DNA from: Marinobacter nanhaiticus D15-8W
Lineage (GTDB): Bacteria > Pseudomonadota > Gammaproteobacteria > Pseudomonadales > Oleiphilaceae
Length of the DNA: 64,000 nucleotides
Direction: 5' to 3'
Assembly (NCBI RefSeq): GCF_036511935.1
Contig: NZ_AP028878.1
Span: 1,984,001-2,048,000, forward strand
Shown here: positions 29,449 through 37,440 of the stretch, piece after piece
How the letters are laid out: each line of letters starts with the position of its first letter
Numbering within the stretch: position 1 is the stretch's first letter
The notes under the pieces: generated by a model
Databases searched by the model: none
Told to the model about the DNA's origin: nothing
What the model saw: only the letters and a program-made list of their open reading frames with translations
Program-made: the position numbers and the translations under genes

Positions 29449-30090
29449 TCAGGCGCGAGCGTTCAGGCTAAACGCGTACTGGCGGCTCTGGCCTGCCGCT
29501 TCCAGGCTCGCTGCGTTGGCAGTGCGGCGTAGGCTGTCGAAGCGGTGGGTGAGGTCCTGAAGACCATTAAACTGCTGGTTTTCGCTCACCATCTGGTCGA
29601 GCAGGGCGTTGTTGACGCCATAGGCCTGGTTCAGGCGCACGGCGTTATCGACGAAGGACAGTGTCGGTTCGTTGACGCTTAGACGGTTGAACGCCTCCCG
29701 GAACCCTTTGTTGTTGTCCAGGTCCTTCTCGATCTGTTGGCGAGTGCTCTCCGGCATCATGGCCTTAATCGCAAAGCCCCCGGTGTCCTTCTTCTCGACG
29801 GCAATGCGGGTTGCCGGATTCAGGCTGTATTCGGCAAGTTTATGCCGCAGGGTTTCGCGGACGAAGGTATGGTCCTGCCCCACATCCTGCTTGTAACGAT
29901 TGACTGACAATTGACTGGAGGGTTTGCGGACCGCACCGCCATTAAGGGTGACGCTGTCATCGGTCGCCACTACCGCTTTGTCCTCAGGCGCGGCAGCAGC
30001 GGTCTGGGCTGCAGCCTGACGGGCTGCACGATTTTCAGCGGCCTGTTGGAAACTGGCACCTGCCCGGGCCAGTGATGCGAGCAATGACAT
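29449..30090 (-). CDS. Conserved hypothetical protein, 213 residues
   Basis: No family recognised with confidence. The start is placed at MSLLASLARAG; an ATG/TTG region eight codons earlier is possible. The N-terminus has an Ala/Gln-rich helical stretch, and the middle and C-terminus are predicted mostly alpha-helical with many polar residues (LNQAYGVNNALLDQMVSE). No signal peptide or membrane segment. The low-complexity start and helical body are reminiscent of flagellar-associated DUF1217 proteins, but this is a guess. It diverges from the dehydrogenase gene. Confidence 0.65.
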   Translation of the reverse strand: MSLLASLARAGASFQQAAENRAARQAAAQTAAAAPEDKAVVATDDSVTLNGGAVRKPSSQLSVNRYKQDVGQDHTFVRETLRHKLAEYSLNPATRIAVEKKDTGGFAIKAMMPESTRQQIEKDLDNNKGFREAFNRLSVNEPTLSFVDNAVRLNQAYGVNNALLDQMVSENQQFNGLQDLTHRFDSLRRTANAASLEAAGQSRQYAFSLNARA

Positions 30091-30283
30091 GATCTTCCCC
30101 GTCCTCGGACGCAAAAGTGGTTTCTGATATCCAAAACTTGCACAAAGCGGGCCAGTTCCTTTTTCGCCTCCATCCCGTCGTTGAATGGATCAAGTGACCA
30201 TTGAATGGGCTTCAAGTCCGCATGGTACGCTCGAACGTACAGGCAGTGACGGAATCACTCATGCAATGAAAGAGGGACGAACT

Positions 30284-30970
30284 ATGAGCAAGGTAATGTT
30301 GATCACGGGCGCATCCACCGGTATCGGCGCTGCAACGGCCAGGGCGGCAGCAAAAGAGGGCTACAAGCTGGCCTTGGCGGCGCGCTCCATAGACAAGCTC
30401 AAAGCGCTCCAGGACGAATTGGGCGGCCCGGACCAGGCCCTGTCGCTCGAATGCGATGTGCAGGATTTCGACCAGCAGAAATCGGTCGTCAAGCAGACGG
30501 TCGACCAATTCGGTCGTCTCGATGCCGTTTTTGCTAACGCCGGTCGTGGCGGTTCTCCAGGCGGGTTCAGCGGCGCCGACCACGAAGCCTGGCGCGATAT
30601 GATCCTGACCAATATCTATGGCGTTGGGCTTACTCTGCAAGCCGCCTTGCCCGCGCTGCGTGAATCGAAAGGTCATGTGTTGCTGACCGGCTCCGCCGCC
30701 GGCCGTGCCACTATTCCTGGTTCGATGTACAGCGCCACCAAGTGGGCCGTATCGGCAATCGGTTATGGTTTGCGGGAAGAGTTAAGGGGAAGCGGTATCC
30801 GCGTAACGCTTATCGAGCCGGGCATGGTCGATACGCCGTTCTTCGACGAGAAGCCAGAGCATGCGCTAGTGGACGACGACATTGCCCGGGCTGTGATCTA
30901 CGCGCTTTCCCAGCCGTCGCATGTGGACGTCAACGAAATCCTCGTACGGCCCACGCCCAAGGTCGAATAG
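30284..30970 (+). CDS. Short-chain dehydrogenase/reductase
   Basis: Classical SDR of 228 residues using NAD(P)H. The cofactor motif is TGASTGIGAATARAA, NAG is present in ANAGRGGSPGG, the catalytic Ser lies in GHVLLTGSAAG and the YxxxK in YSATKWAV. The substrate is not evident. The start at ATG 30284 follows AGAGGGAC; an ATG six codons upstream is possible. It is the last G+C-rich gene before the presumed island boundary. Confidence 0.9.
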   Translation: MSKVMLITGASTGIGAATARAAAKEGYKLALAARSIDKLKALQDELGGPDQALSLECDVQDFDQQKSVVKQTVDQFGRLDAVFANAGRGGSPGGFSGADHEAWRDMILTNIYGVGLTLQAALPALRESKGHVLLTGSAAGRATIPGSMYSATKWAVSAIGYGLREELRGSGIRVTLIEPGMVDTPFFDEKPEHALVDDDIARAVIYALSQPSHVDVNEILVRPTPKVE

Positions 30971-31002
30971 ATGATGTTGTGATACGGGACGGCGAGAGGA
31001 GA

Positions 31003-31021
31003 TGGTGCCCCCGGCAGGACT
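31003..31021 (-). other. tRNA 3'-end fragment, probable island attachment site
   Basis: TGGTGCCCCCGGCAGGACT on the plus strand is, read on the minus strand, a tRNA 3' end: part of the T-loop, the T-stem 3' strand (CCTGC), the acceptor 3' strand (CGGGGGC), A73 and CCA. No tRNA body follows; A+T-rich DNA begins at the next base. This is what a tyrosine-integrase element leaves when it inserts in a tRNA gene. The intact tRNA should then lie at the other end of the island, on the minus strand beyond base 64,000. Confidence 0.65.
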
Positions 31022-31338
31022 AAAATTAATTGGTAACTATATGTAATATATATAATATAAAATTGCTCTAACTCTAATATGCCCCTAAATATACCCCCAA
31101 AATTGTTTGTGTAATCGGGAGTGTTTCCCGATTATGTGCCCTAAAAATCGAATAGTTCTCGATTAGCATCTCGCAACTTTACTGGGGCGAAGAGAACTGT
31201 AAGTTGAGGACAGGTTATTGAAGAGTGGCAGAATAGACAGCCGTAGATTGGCTTAGTTTGCATGTACTTCACATTGTTTTCCAACGAGGGAGCCCGTGAA
31301 CGCGGAAATGTGAACCGAGGCATCAACTCCGACTGAAT
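31022..31338. other. A+T-rich island edge without genes
   Basis: Sharp drop in G+C immediately after the tRNA fragment. The only clear structure is a hairpin with TAATCGGGA and TCCCGATTA arms (31112-31120, 31126-31134), which may terminate the minus-strand SCO1/CtaG unit although it lies about 200 bases past it. No credible ORF or integrase gene. Confidence 0.6.
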
Positions 31339-31962
31339 TCAGGAACTCTCTTGAATGAGAGCTACGAGGTCATGCCGAATTTCTTCTCCACTCAAATTGG
31401 GCCGTATTAGCAGGCGGGGGTTACCTTCGCGATCAAATACATAAATCGCGCTACTGTGGGAAACAGCATAGTTGCCGTCTGGGCCAGGTTCCTCATAACC
31501 AAAGGTAGTCCGATATCGTTTGGCCAGTTCTCGAAGTTGCAGCTCTTCCCCGGTGAGACCGACAATATCGCCACCGAAAAAATCGACGTACTCTGTCAGG
31601 CGCTCAGGCGTGTCACGTTGCGGGTCGACACTTACGAACAAAGTGAGCACTTCCTCTTGAAGCTCTGGGGACAAGGCGCTGGTTACCTGATTGAGTTTTT
31701 GCAGAGTCGTCGGGCACACATCGGGGCACGACGTAAACCCGAAAAACAGCATTCTTACGCGGCCACTGTAATCATTGCTAGATACTGGATCGCCCTGGCT
31801 GTTTATCAGGTCGAATTCCAGCTCAGGCATCAGGCCACTGATGTTTTTGCCATTCCAGTCTTCCTCGTCGTTACCAAGGCAGCCAGTCAGCAATAGGGCC
31901 ACTGTCAGCGTTAAGGCCGCTGGTATAGTTATGGTGTTGGATCGCCAGAAATAGGCTTTCAT
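31339..31962 (-). CDS. SCO1/SenC family copper chaperone lipoprotein
   Basis: Thioredoxin-fold protein that delivers copper to the CuA site of cytochrome oxidase. Lipobox LLTGC (Cys28) anchors it to the membrane; FGFTSCPDVCPTTLQ carries the CxxxC copper ligands and VSHSSAIYVFD the conserved His. Length is 207 residues. Its ATG overlaps the CtaG stop by four bases, so the two are co-translated. Confidence 0.93.
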   Translation of the reverse strand: MKAYFWRSNTITIPAALTLTVALLLTGCLGNDEEDWNGKNISGLMPELEFDLINSQGDPVSSNDYSGRVRMLFFGFTSCPDVCPTTLQKLNQVTSALSPELQEEVLTLFVSVDPQRDTPERLTEYVDFFGGDIVGLTGEELQLRELAKRYRTTFGYEEPGPDGNYAVSHSSAIYVFDREGNPRLLIRPNLSGEEIRHDLVALIQESS

Positions 31963-32801
31963 GAAGCAGTTTCCGCAAGAGTTTTTGAATGATTCGTGTA
32001 TTTTCCGTCCTGATGCATGGCTCGCCGGAGCATCAGAAGAATGCCTAGGATGCTCATCATGGCCGGAGGGATATAGGTCAGCATGCCGCCTAAAAGTTGG
32101 TCGACTTCGGGGTCCAGCGGCCAGGCCCTGCCGCAGACCTCGTAAACGTCGTAGACCATGTCACGTGAGAACACGATCCACGCACCAAGAAACATCTGAA
32201 GCACACCTGCGGCAGCCAAGACCAACATGCGTCTGCCATACCCCAGCGATGAGGTGATTGCAGGCGGTCGCGGGTCGAAGATCAACCACCAGAACAGCAG
32301 ACCATCCAGCAACATGCTCCAGTTCATGACCCAGTACAGATCCCGGCTGAGCATGGCGTCGAAATGGATCGATGGCCACAGCCAGAAATAAATGAGCCCA
32401 ACAAACAGAAACAGCGCGATTAAGGGCTGTTGCAGAACCTGATAAACCCAACCCAGAGGCCGGAGCGTGCGCCTCCAGCCTGGGCTGATTTTTTCAAACC
32501 AGAACCATATGATCGGCAGGGGATTAGAAAGTGCGATCAGGATAGGCCCGATGTGATGAAGAATCAGGTGCTGGCCCCGATGGACGAAGAACATGTATTG
32601 CGCGTAGTAATCGAAGCGCGTCTGCATCACCGCATAACAGATCAGCACCCCTAACGTGAAAGCAAAAATCCGCAGCGCGCCAGGCCGATCCTGATTCGGC
32701 ATCCGAAGCAGACCGATGCCATAGAACCCCATCACGAGCATGTAGCTCAGCACGGTCAGCGGCGAGAAATCGTAGGGTAGAAGGTAGTCAAGCAGTGACA
32801 T
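31959..32801 (-). CDS. CtaG-type cytochrome c oxidase assembly protein
   Basis: Polytopic inner-membrane protein of 280 residues with about seven hydrophobic segments, of the caa3_CtaG family linked to copper delivery and oxidase assembly. The family block is VHRGQHLILHHIGPILIALSNPL. It is unrelated to Cox11, which is sometimes also called CtaG. It lies between a DsbA-like gene and the SCO1 gene in one minus-strand unit; no oxidase subunit genes are in the window. Confidence 0.88.
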   Translation of the reverse strand: MSLLDYLLPYDFSPLTVLSYMLVMGFYGIGLLRMPNQDRPGALRIFAFTLGVLICYAVMQTRFDYYAQYMFFVHRGQHLILHHIGPILIALSNPLPIIWFWFEKISPGWRRTLRPLGWVYQVLQQPLIALFLFVGLIYFWLWPSIHFDAMLSRDLYWVMNWSMLLDGLLFWWLIFDPRPPAITSSLGYGRRMLVLAAAGVLQMFLGAWIVFSRDMVYDVYEVCGRAWPLDPEVDQLLGGMLTYIPPAMMSILGILLMLRRAMHQDGKYTNHSKTLAETAS

Positions 32802-32823
32802 AGCGTTGCAGGTTCTGGTGTTG

Positions 32824-33462
32824 TTATTTCGATGACTCTACCTTGGACGTCACGAAGTCGTACAGTTCCTGGGGGCCCAGCCGGCTCAACTTTTCTCCGT
32901 TAACGTAGAATGTTGGAGTTCCGGATATTCCAACCGCTTTAACGTCCGCAGCATCCTGTTGAATAATGGCGTCAATTTTGGGCGAGTTCATACCGGCCTG
33001 AGCGGCTTCTACATCCAGCCCGGCTGACTCCGCCGTATCCCATGCAGCGGTGACCTCGGGGTCGTCATGCCATTGGGGTTGGGCTTCCATGACAGCTTCA
33101 AGCACCGGCTCGTAGATCCCCTGCTCGCGGGCGGTTTCCAGGATTCTGACGGCATCTTCCGAGCCTTTGTGAAACAGCACGTAGCGCAATACCAGGCGCA
33201 CTTCGTCCGGGTAGGCCGCCACAATCTGTTTCACATAAGGGTACATGGCGCGACAGCCTTCGCAGGATGGGTCGAAGAACTCGACAATGGTTACCTAAGC
33301 GTCCTCAGGGCCGATAACGGGAGAGTAATCCCTCACCAGTGGCGTTTTTTCAACAACAGCGGGCTCATTAGTGCCCTGAGACCGATCGTAAATAACAAAA
33401 GCACCAGCGAAGACAACCAGACAAAAAAGAACGAGGCTTGTGACCAGGGTTCGGGTACGCAC
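32824..33462 (-). pseudogene. DsbA-family thioredoxin-like protein interrupted by an amber codon
   Basis: Reading from the GTG at 33462 (AGGAAG upstream) gives a membrane anchor or signal (LVTSLVLFCLVVFAGAFVIY), a short linker, then a thioredoxin fold with active site FFDPSCEGCRAMYPYV and cis-Pro loop SGTPTFYVNGE. The single defect is an in-frame TAG at 33295-33297 (codon 56), between PEDA and VTIVEFF, where relatives usually have Pro or another residue. Without readthrough the active site is lost; a restart at Met 33246 lacks the CxxC. First gene of the DsbA-CtaG-SCO1 unit. Confidence 0.82.
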
Positions 33463-33710
33463 GTAAGATCTTCCTATTTTAGATGGGTTTAACGAGTGTC
33501 AGGTTTTCCGGTATTCGGTAGCAGCCGATTGGGCGCCCACCTCAGATAAACATTATTCCAAACGGCTCCATCGGTGACTGCACCACACTCATCATGACCG
33601 TGAGAATGCCCGCTTTGATTTCGACTAAGTCCACGCAGGAACGCAGCCCAAAAAACAGCAAGCGTACAATTTCTGTGTCGCCTTCCCGCTTGCATGCCTT
33701 GTCAGTGAGT

Positions 33711-34616
33711 CTACGTTCCGCAGTGGGCAGTGTTCGGGCATTGATCGTCACCGCGCTCCCATTGGATGGTTGTATGCTGGATGCCGAAGCGCTTGTTCAG
33801 CATGTCAGCGGCCTCGCTGAGGACCCGGTCGTCACTTTCTGGGTTCGGCTTCACCAAGTGAACGGTTAGTGCATTTTCAGTGGTACTCAGTGCCCAGATG
33901 TGAAGGTGATGGGCCGATTGAACGCCAGGTAGATTCTCCAGGCGTTCATGGACAGCCGAAGGGTTAATGCCCTTTGGGACGGCATCGACGGCCAGCTTTA
34001 CGGAATCTTTCAGTAGCTGCCAGGTGCCCATAAAGATCACAACGGCAATAATGAGGCTGACGATGGGGTCAATCCAGGTCAGGTTGGTAAACATCAGTAC
34101 CGTGCCGGAGATCACGACGCCCACCGAAACCGCCGTATCTGCAGCCATATGTAAAAAGGCACCGCGGATATTGATGTCGCCTTTCTGCCCTTTGAGAAAC
34201 AGCATCATAGTGGCACCGTTTATCAACACGCCAATACCAGCCACGATCACTACAGTGAGACCAGCAACACCAGCAGGCTCTGTCAGACGTTGAATGGCTT
34301 CCCAAGTGATGCCACCAACAGCGGCGATCAGAATCAAAGCATTGAAAAGCGCCGCCAGAATAGTGGTTTTCTTCAGACCATAGGTTTTGCCGTATGTTGC
34401 GGCTTTACTTGCGAGCCAACTGGCCACCCAGGCCAGAATCAGGCCCATCACGTCGCTCAGGTTGTGTCCAGCATCGGCCAGCAACGCCAGAGAGCCGGAG
34501 ATAATTCCATACACCGCTTCGATAACGACAAACAGCGTATTGAGTATGACCGCAATCGCAAATGAACGGTTATGAGTGTCGAAATGATGGCTATGATCGT
34601 GACTGTGGTCGTGCAT
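33711..34616 (-). CDS. CzcD-like cation diffusion facilitator (zinc/cadmium efflux)
   Basis: Inner-membrane proton antiporter for divalent metals, 301 residues. The N-terminus is His/Asp-rich (MHDHSHDHSHHFDTHN); six membrane segments follow with the metal-site motifs LLADAGHNLSDV and HMAADTAVSVGV, then a cytosolic ferredoxin-like domain with SAHHLHIWALS. The ATG after GAGGCAG is preferred over one ten codons earlier. A MerR-type promoter lies 32 bases upstream. The extreme C-terminus has Cys/His (QCPNTAHC). Confidence 0.94.
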   Translation of the reverse strand: MHDHSHDHSHHFDTHNRSFAIAVILNTLFVVIEAVYGIISGSLALLADAGHNLSDVMGLILAWVASWLASKAATYGKTYGLKKTTILAALFNALILIAAVGGITWEAIQRLTEPAGVAGLTVVIVAGIGVLINGATMMLFLKGQKGDINIRGAFLHMAADTAVSVGVVISGTVLMFTNLTWIDPIVSLIIAVVIFMGTWQLLKDSVKLAVDAVPKGINPSAVHERLENLPGVQSAHHLHIWALSTTENALTVHLVKPNPESDDRVLSEAADMLNKRFGIQHTTIQWERGDDQCPNTAHCGT

Positions 34617-34647
34617 GTCTGCCTCTATCAACGAAGATTTGTTCACA

Positions 34648-34678
34648 GTTATGAGCCCTGTAGTAGCTACAGGGTCAA
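34648..34678 (-). promoter_or_regulatory. MerR-type metal promoter 1 (CDF gene)
   Basis: On the minus strand TTGACC (34673-34678) and CATAAC (34648-34653) are separated by 19 bases, the over-long spacer typical of MerR-activated promoters. The spacer is filled by the dyad CCCTGTAGTAGCTACAGGG (34656-34674), very close to PbrR/CadR operators. It reads into the CDF gene. Confidence 0.82.
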
Positions 34679-34718
34679 ATGTTTGCCGTTGGTTTCTTCC
34701 GTTTTCTGGGGAGCTAAC

Positions 34719-35069
34719 CTACGGTCCGCGCGTTTCCTTTAGTACACGTGCTAAATCCTCTGGCACTGGCATGGGCGCAATTGCACTGACGTTTGCGCGC
34801 CCTGTGTTCCCAGCCGGAACCCAGATGCGGGAGAAGAGTAGGGCGGCAATCGCTCGAGTAGACTGCCCAAGGACTTCGCGAACATTTCTCGTCCGCCACC
34901 CCAGTCTGAGCATCCGTATATGAGTTGCAGTGTGCGCCAGAGTGAATTTCTGGCTGAGGATATGGGCGCGTTCAAGATAGGTGAACGCTGCCTGAAAATC
35001 GCCCCTTTTTTCTGCCTCATGGGCAGCCTGAAGTTCCACGCGAAAGAAGTGCTTCAATTCACTGTGCAT
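34719..35069 (-). CDS. DUF3703 protein
   Basis: 116-residue soluble protein of the DUF3703 family, which recurs beside lspA and CDF genes in metal-resistance clusters; function unknown. It is mostly alpha-helical with AAHEAEKRGDFQAAFTYLERAHIL, resembling a tetratricopeptide-like helix pair, and HTATHIRML. The start overlaps the end of lspA by 16 bases, so it is co-translated. Confidence 0.85.
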   Translation of the reverse strand: MHSELKHFFRVELQAAHEAEKRGDFQAAFTYLERAHILSQKFTLAHTATHIRMLRLGWRTRNVREVLGQSTRAIAALLFSRIWVPAGNTGRANVSAIAPMPVPEDLARVLKETRGP

Positions 35070-35617
35070 TGATTCCTCCTCCTACTCCCTTCTGTGGTCG
35101 CCCGGTTGTGAGGGTGAGTCTTCCACCTGTTTGTTGGGACTTTTGTTGGACCTGAGCTCATGGCCAAAATCATGATCACGCCCAGGACTATAAAGACGTC
35201 GGCAAGGTTGAACGCAGGCCAATGCCAGGATTGCCAATGGAAATCCAAGTAATCGACAACGTAGCCTCGAAAAACTCGGTCGATGACATTTCCTAGTGCG
35301 CCTCCAAGCACCATAGCGTAAGCCAGGGCTTCTGCTCGTTGACGGCTGTCCAGGATTAAATTGACGAGAACACCCGAGACGACAATGGCTATTGCGATAA
35401 AAAAGTATCGCTGCCAGCCACCGCTATCGGCAAAGAGACTGAAAGCCGCGCCTTCATTCCATACGTGCACCCAATTAAAGAAAGGAGTGATCTCAATGGA
35501 TTGGCCATAAGCCATGGATTGCTGGACGAGCCATTTAATAATCTGGTCGGTTAGCGCTACCAGTATGGAAAAGCCGAGAAAGGTAAGCGTTGACAAACTA
35601 GCGCGGTCTTTAAACAT
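35054..35617 (-). CDS. lspA: Signal peptidase II (metal-cluster copy)
   Basis: Membrane aspartyl protease that cleaves lipoprotein signal peptides. Four hydrophobic segments; the catalytic Asp residues are in GALGNVIDRVFRGYVVDYLDFHW and FNLADVFIVLG. Length is 187 residues, with a polar tail of about 25 residues beyond the usual end. This is an accessory copy: such genes (pbrC-like) travel with lead/cadmium resistance, where the benefit is still debated. Confidence 0.92.
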   Translation of the reverse strand: MFKDRASLSTLTFLGFSILVALTDQIIKWLVQQSMAYGQSIEITPFFNWVHVWNEGAAFSLFADSGGWQRYFFIAIAIVVSGVLVNLILDSRQRAEALAYAMVLGGALGNVIDRVFRGYVVDYLDFHWQSWHWPAFNLADVFIVLGVIMILAMSSGPTKVPTNRWKTHPHNRATTEGSRRRNQCTVN

Positions 35618-35621
35618 CGAA

Positions 35622-36518
35622 TTATCCTTTTAGCGCAAGTATGCGCTTGGCACCAATGAGTACGATGCCTCCCACAATGCCGCCAATAACCAGGTCCGGG
35701 TAATTGGAGCCGGTCGAGGCAACAAGAAGCCCCGCAAGGATAACCCCCAGATTGATAACCACATCATTGGCTGAAAAGATCCAACTGGCTTTCATGTGGG
35801 CGCCGCCGTCACGGTGTTTGGCGATCAGGAGCAGGCAACTGATGTTGGCAAAAAGGGCCACGGATGCGACGGCCATCATCATCAGTGACTGTGGATCACT
35901 GCCAAATAGAAAGCGCCTGCCAACTTCAATCATTACTCCGGTTGCAAGGATAAGCTGGAGAATGCCAGCAACATGGGCCGCTCTGACCTGCATTATGATG
36001 CCATGCCCAACGGCGTAAAGCGCGAGACCATAAACGGCCGCGTCAGCGAGCATGTCAAGCGAGTCTGCAATCAAGCCAGCAGACTGGGCGATCAGGCCCA
36101 TTGTCATCTCGACCAGGAACATCAAACCGTTTATTGCCAGCAGTATCCATAGAGTGCCGGATTCCTCGGTCTCGTTGGTACTCGACGATTCAGCCGCCCT
36201 GACAGATTTAAGGCTGGTGTGTTCCGTCGTCTGCAGGGAAGCGCCCAGACCTAGGGTTTCCAGTTTGCTGGTGATAGCTCCGGTTTCGCCTAGATGGATA
36301 ATTTCCAGCTTTCGATTCGATAGGTCGAATGAGAGTGCCTGAATGTTGTCAAAGCCAGTGAGCGCCATTCGAATCATTCGCTCTTCTGAGGGGCAATCCA
36401 TTTTTGGCACGCTGTAGGTGCTGAGCTGGCTGTCTGTTTCGGCGGCGACGGGGCTCTGAAGCTCATTGTTTACGACAGAATCTTCGCTGCCACACTGCCC
36501 ATCGCAGGGTTTGCTCAT
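35622..36518 (-). CDS. Cation transporter with N-terminal metal-binding domain (CDF family)
   Basis: 298 residues. The Cys-rich N-terminus (MSKPCDGQCGSED) leads to an HMA-like ferredoxin domain (about 45-105: YSVPKMDCPSEERMIRMAL), followed by a six-segment CDF membrane part with LIADSLDMLADAAVYG and IFSANDVVINLGVILAG, the metal-binding helices. The C-terminal cytosolic domain is missing, as in this subfamily. The ATG after CCGGAG is preferred over GTG 36539. First gene of the transporter-lspA-DUF3703 operon, behind a MerR-type promoter. Confidence 0.88.
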   Translation of the reverse strand: MSKPCDGQCGSEDSVVNNELQSPVAAETDSQLSTYSVPKMDCPSEERMIRMALTGFDNIQALSFDLSNRKLEIIHLGETGAITSKLETLGLGASLQTTEHTSLKSVRAAESSSTNETEESGTLWILLAINGLMFLVEMTMGLIAQSAGLIADSLDMLADAAVYGLALYAVGHGIIMQVRAAHVAGILQLILATGVMIEVGRRFLFGSDPQSLMMMAVASVALFANISCLLLIAKHRDGGAHMKASWIFSANDVVINLGVILAGLLVASTGSNYPDLVIGGIVGGIVLIGAKRILALKG

Positions 36519-36551
36519 TTTCGCGGCTCCGGTTATCACATAAGTTCCGTT

Positions 36552-36582
36552 GTTTTAAACCCTGTAGTCACTACAGGGTCAA
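36552..36582 (-). promoter_or_regulatory. MerR-type metal promoter 2 (CDF-lspA-DUF3703)
   Basis: Minus-strand TTGACC (36577-36582) and TAAAAC (36552-36557) with a 19-base spacer holding a perfect dyad, ACCCTGTAG and CTACAGGGT around TCA (36559-36579). It drives the cation transporter operon. Confidence 0.82.
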
Positions 36583-36642
36583 CGTTAAGTTGTTAGTTTT
36601 TGACGACACTGTTGAACCCACCGCGATTCGACGACTTGCGGT

Positions 36643-36673
36643 TTGACTCTGTAGTAACTAAAGGGTTGAACTG
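36643..36673 (+). promoter_or_regulatory. MerR-type metal promoter 3 (degenerate)
   Basis: Plus-strand TTGACT (36643-36648) and a poor -10 GAACTG (36668-36673), again 19 bases apart, around an imperfect dyad CTCTGTAGTAACTAAAGGG. It faces the truncated dehydrogenase gene at 36703 and is divergent from promoter 2. Confidence 0.65.
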
Positions 36674-36702
36674 AAGTACGTCAAAAAGGAGTTTGAGCAA
36701 CG

Positions 36703-36939
36703 ATGAGACAGAGCAACAAGAGCGTACTTATCCTTGGTGGTTACGGAGCTGCAGGGGCGGCTATTGCAACACTCTTGGGGCAACGGATCGACGGCACCAT
36801 TGTCTTGGCAGGCCGGTCGCTGGAAAAAGGGCGTGAACGGGCGGAACAATTAGATCGCGAAGCCGGAGTCACAGGGTGCTTCAGCGCCAGATCATTTGAT
36901 GTGGCTGATGCTGCTCAGGTCAGACAATGCTCGCCTTGA
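36703..36939 (+). pseudogene. Truncated saccharopine dehydrogenase-like gene
   Basis: The first 70 residues are the NAD(P)-binding start of a saccharopine dehydrogenase-like protein: SVLILGGYGAAGAAIATLLG...IVLAGRSLEKGRERAEQL. AAAGGAG precedes the ATG. The frame ends in TGA after QVRQCSP and the rest of the family (about 300 residues) is absent. The sequence then continues as a porin C-terminus, so this is a deletion junction near 36,940. Confidence 0.82.
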
Positions 36940-36944
36940 GTGTT

Positions 36945-37141
36945 GGAAGATCAAGGCGCAATACGGACTGACAGAGGCAGAGAGGACAAACGAGGAATTG
37001 GTCCTTCTAGCCCTCGGGTTCGACTATAAACTGGCTGGCAGGAGCAAGGCCTATGCGTACGTGTCGCAGGTGGAGGCGGACTTGGCCCACGCTGAAGACA
37101 CCACATTTGGTGTGGGCTTCGAGCATAAGTTTTCCTCGTAG
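36945..37141 (+). pseudogene. 3' remnant of an outer membrane porin gene
   Basis: Frame overlapping the end of the dehydrogenase fragment reads AQYGLTEAERTNEELVLLALGFDYKLAGRSKAYAYVSQV and ends GVGFEHKFSS, the last strands of a general porin of the trimeric type. The remaining ~280 residues are missing. A good terminator follows at 37262. It is not related in sequence to the porin at 41804. Confidence 0.78.
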
Positions 37142-37194
37142 CGTCGAGTGAGATCTTTGAATTTAAGAGGCTGCTTCCAGTTATGTGAAATATT

Positions 37195-37219
37195 TTCAAG
37201 GTTTCAAGTCCATTTAAGG
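37195..37219 (+). promoter_or_regulatory. TTCAAG-type response-regulator box, copy 1
   Basis: Three half-sites: TTCAAG (37195-37200), TTCAAG (37203-37208) and TTTAAG (37213-37218), the last two with the N4 spacing. A possible -10, TACATT, lies about 14 bases on. Only a terminator and no gene follow closely. Confidence 0.55.
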
Positions 37220-37261
37220 TTCGTGTGAGAATCTACATTCGAGTTAACTAGGTTATTTTAT

Positions 37262-37290
37262 GGCGGGAGTTCTTCATTCCCGCCTTTTTT
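37262..37290 (+). terminator. Intrinsic terminator
   Basis: GGCGGGA and TCCCGCC arms (37262-37268, 37278-37284) followed by six T residues. It would end transcription from the porin remnant, and also from box copy 1 after only some tens of bases. Confidence 0.88.
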
Positions 37291-37440
37291 GCCTTTCTTT
37301 TGGTAGCCCCCCCCGTTTTAAGCGAAGTTCTGTAGATCGCAGGCAGTAAGGCCAGTTGGAGCTTCAGCGCCACCATTTGCAAGACTGCCCATCAAAGCAA
37401 AGCCGTTGTCTGCGTTTCGTTCTGGCGACGATTACTATTT

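Noticed and set aside
33489..33751. Overlapping minus-strand frames between the DsbA-like and CDF genes
   Set aside because: Neither has a ribosome site or a recognisable domain; a decayed small metal-related protein is possible but not supportable.
37304..37316. Run of C residues as a phase-variable tract
   Set aside because: Eight C residues, but no gene frame or promoter spacing depends on it.
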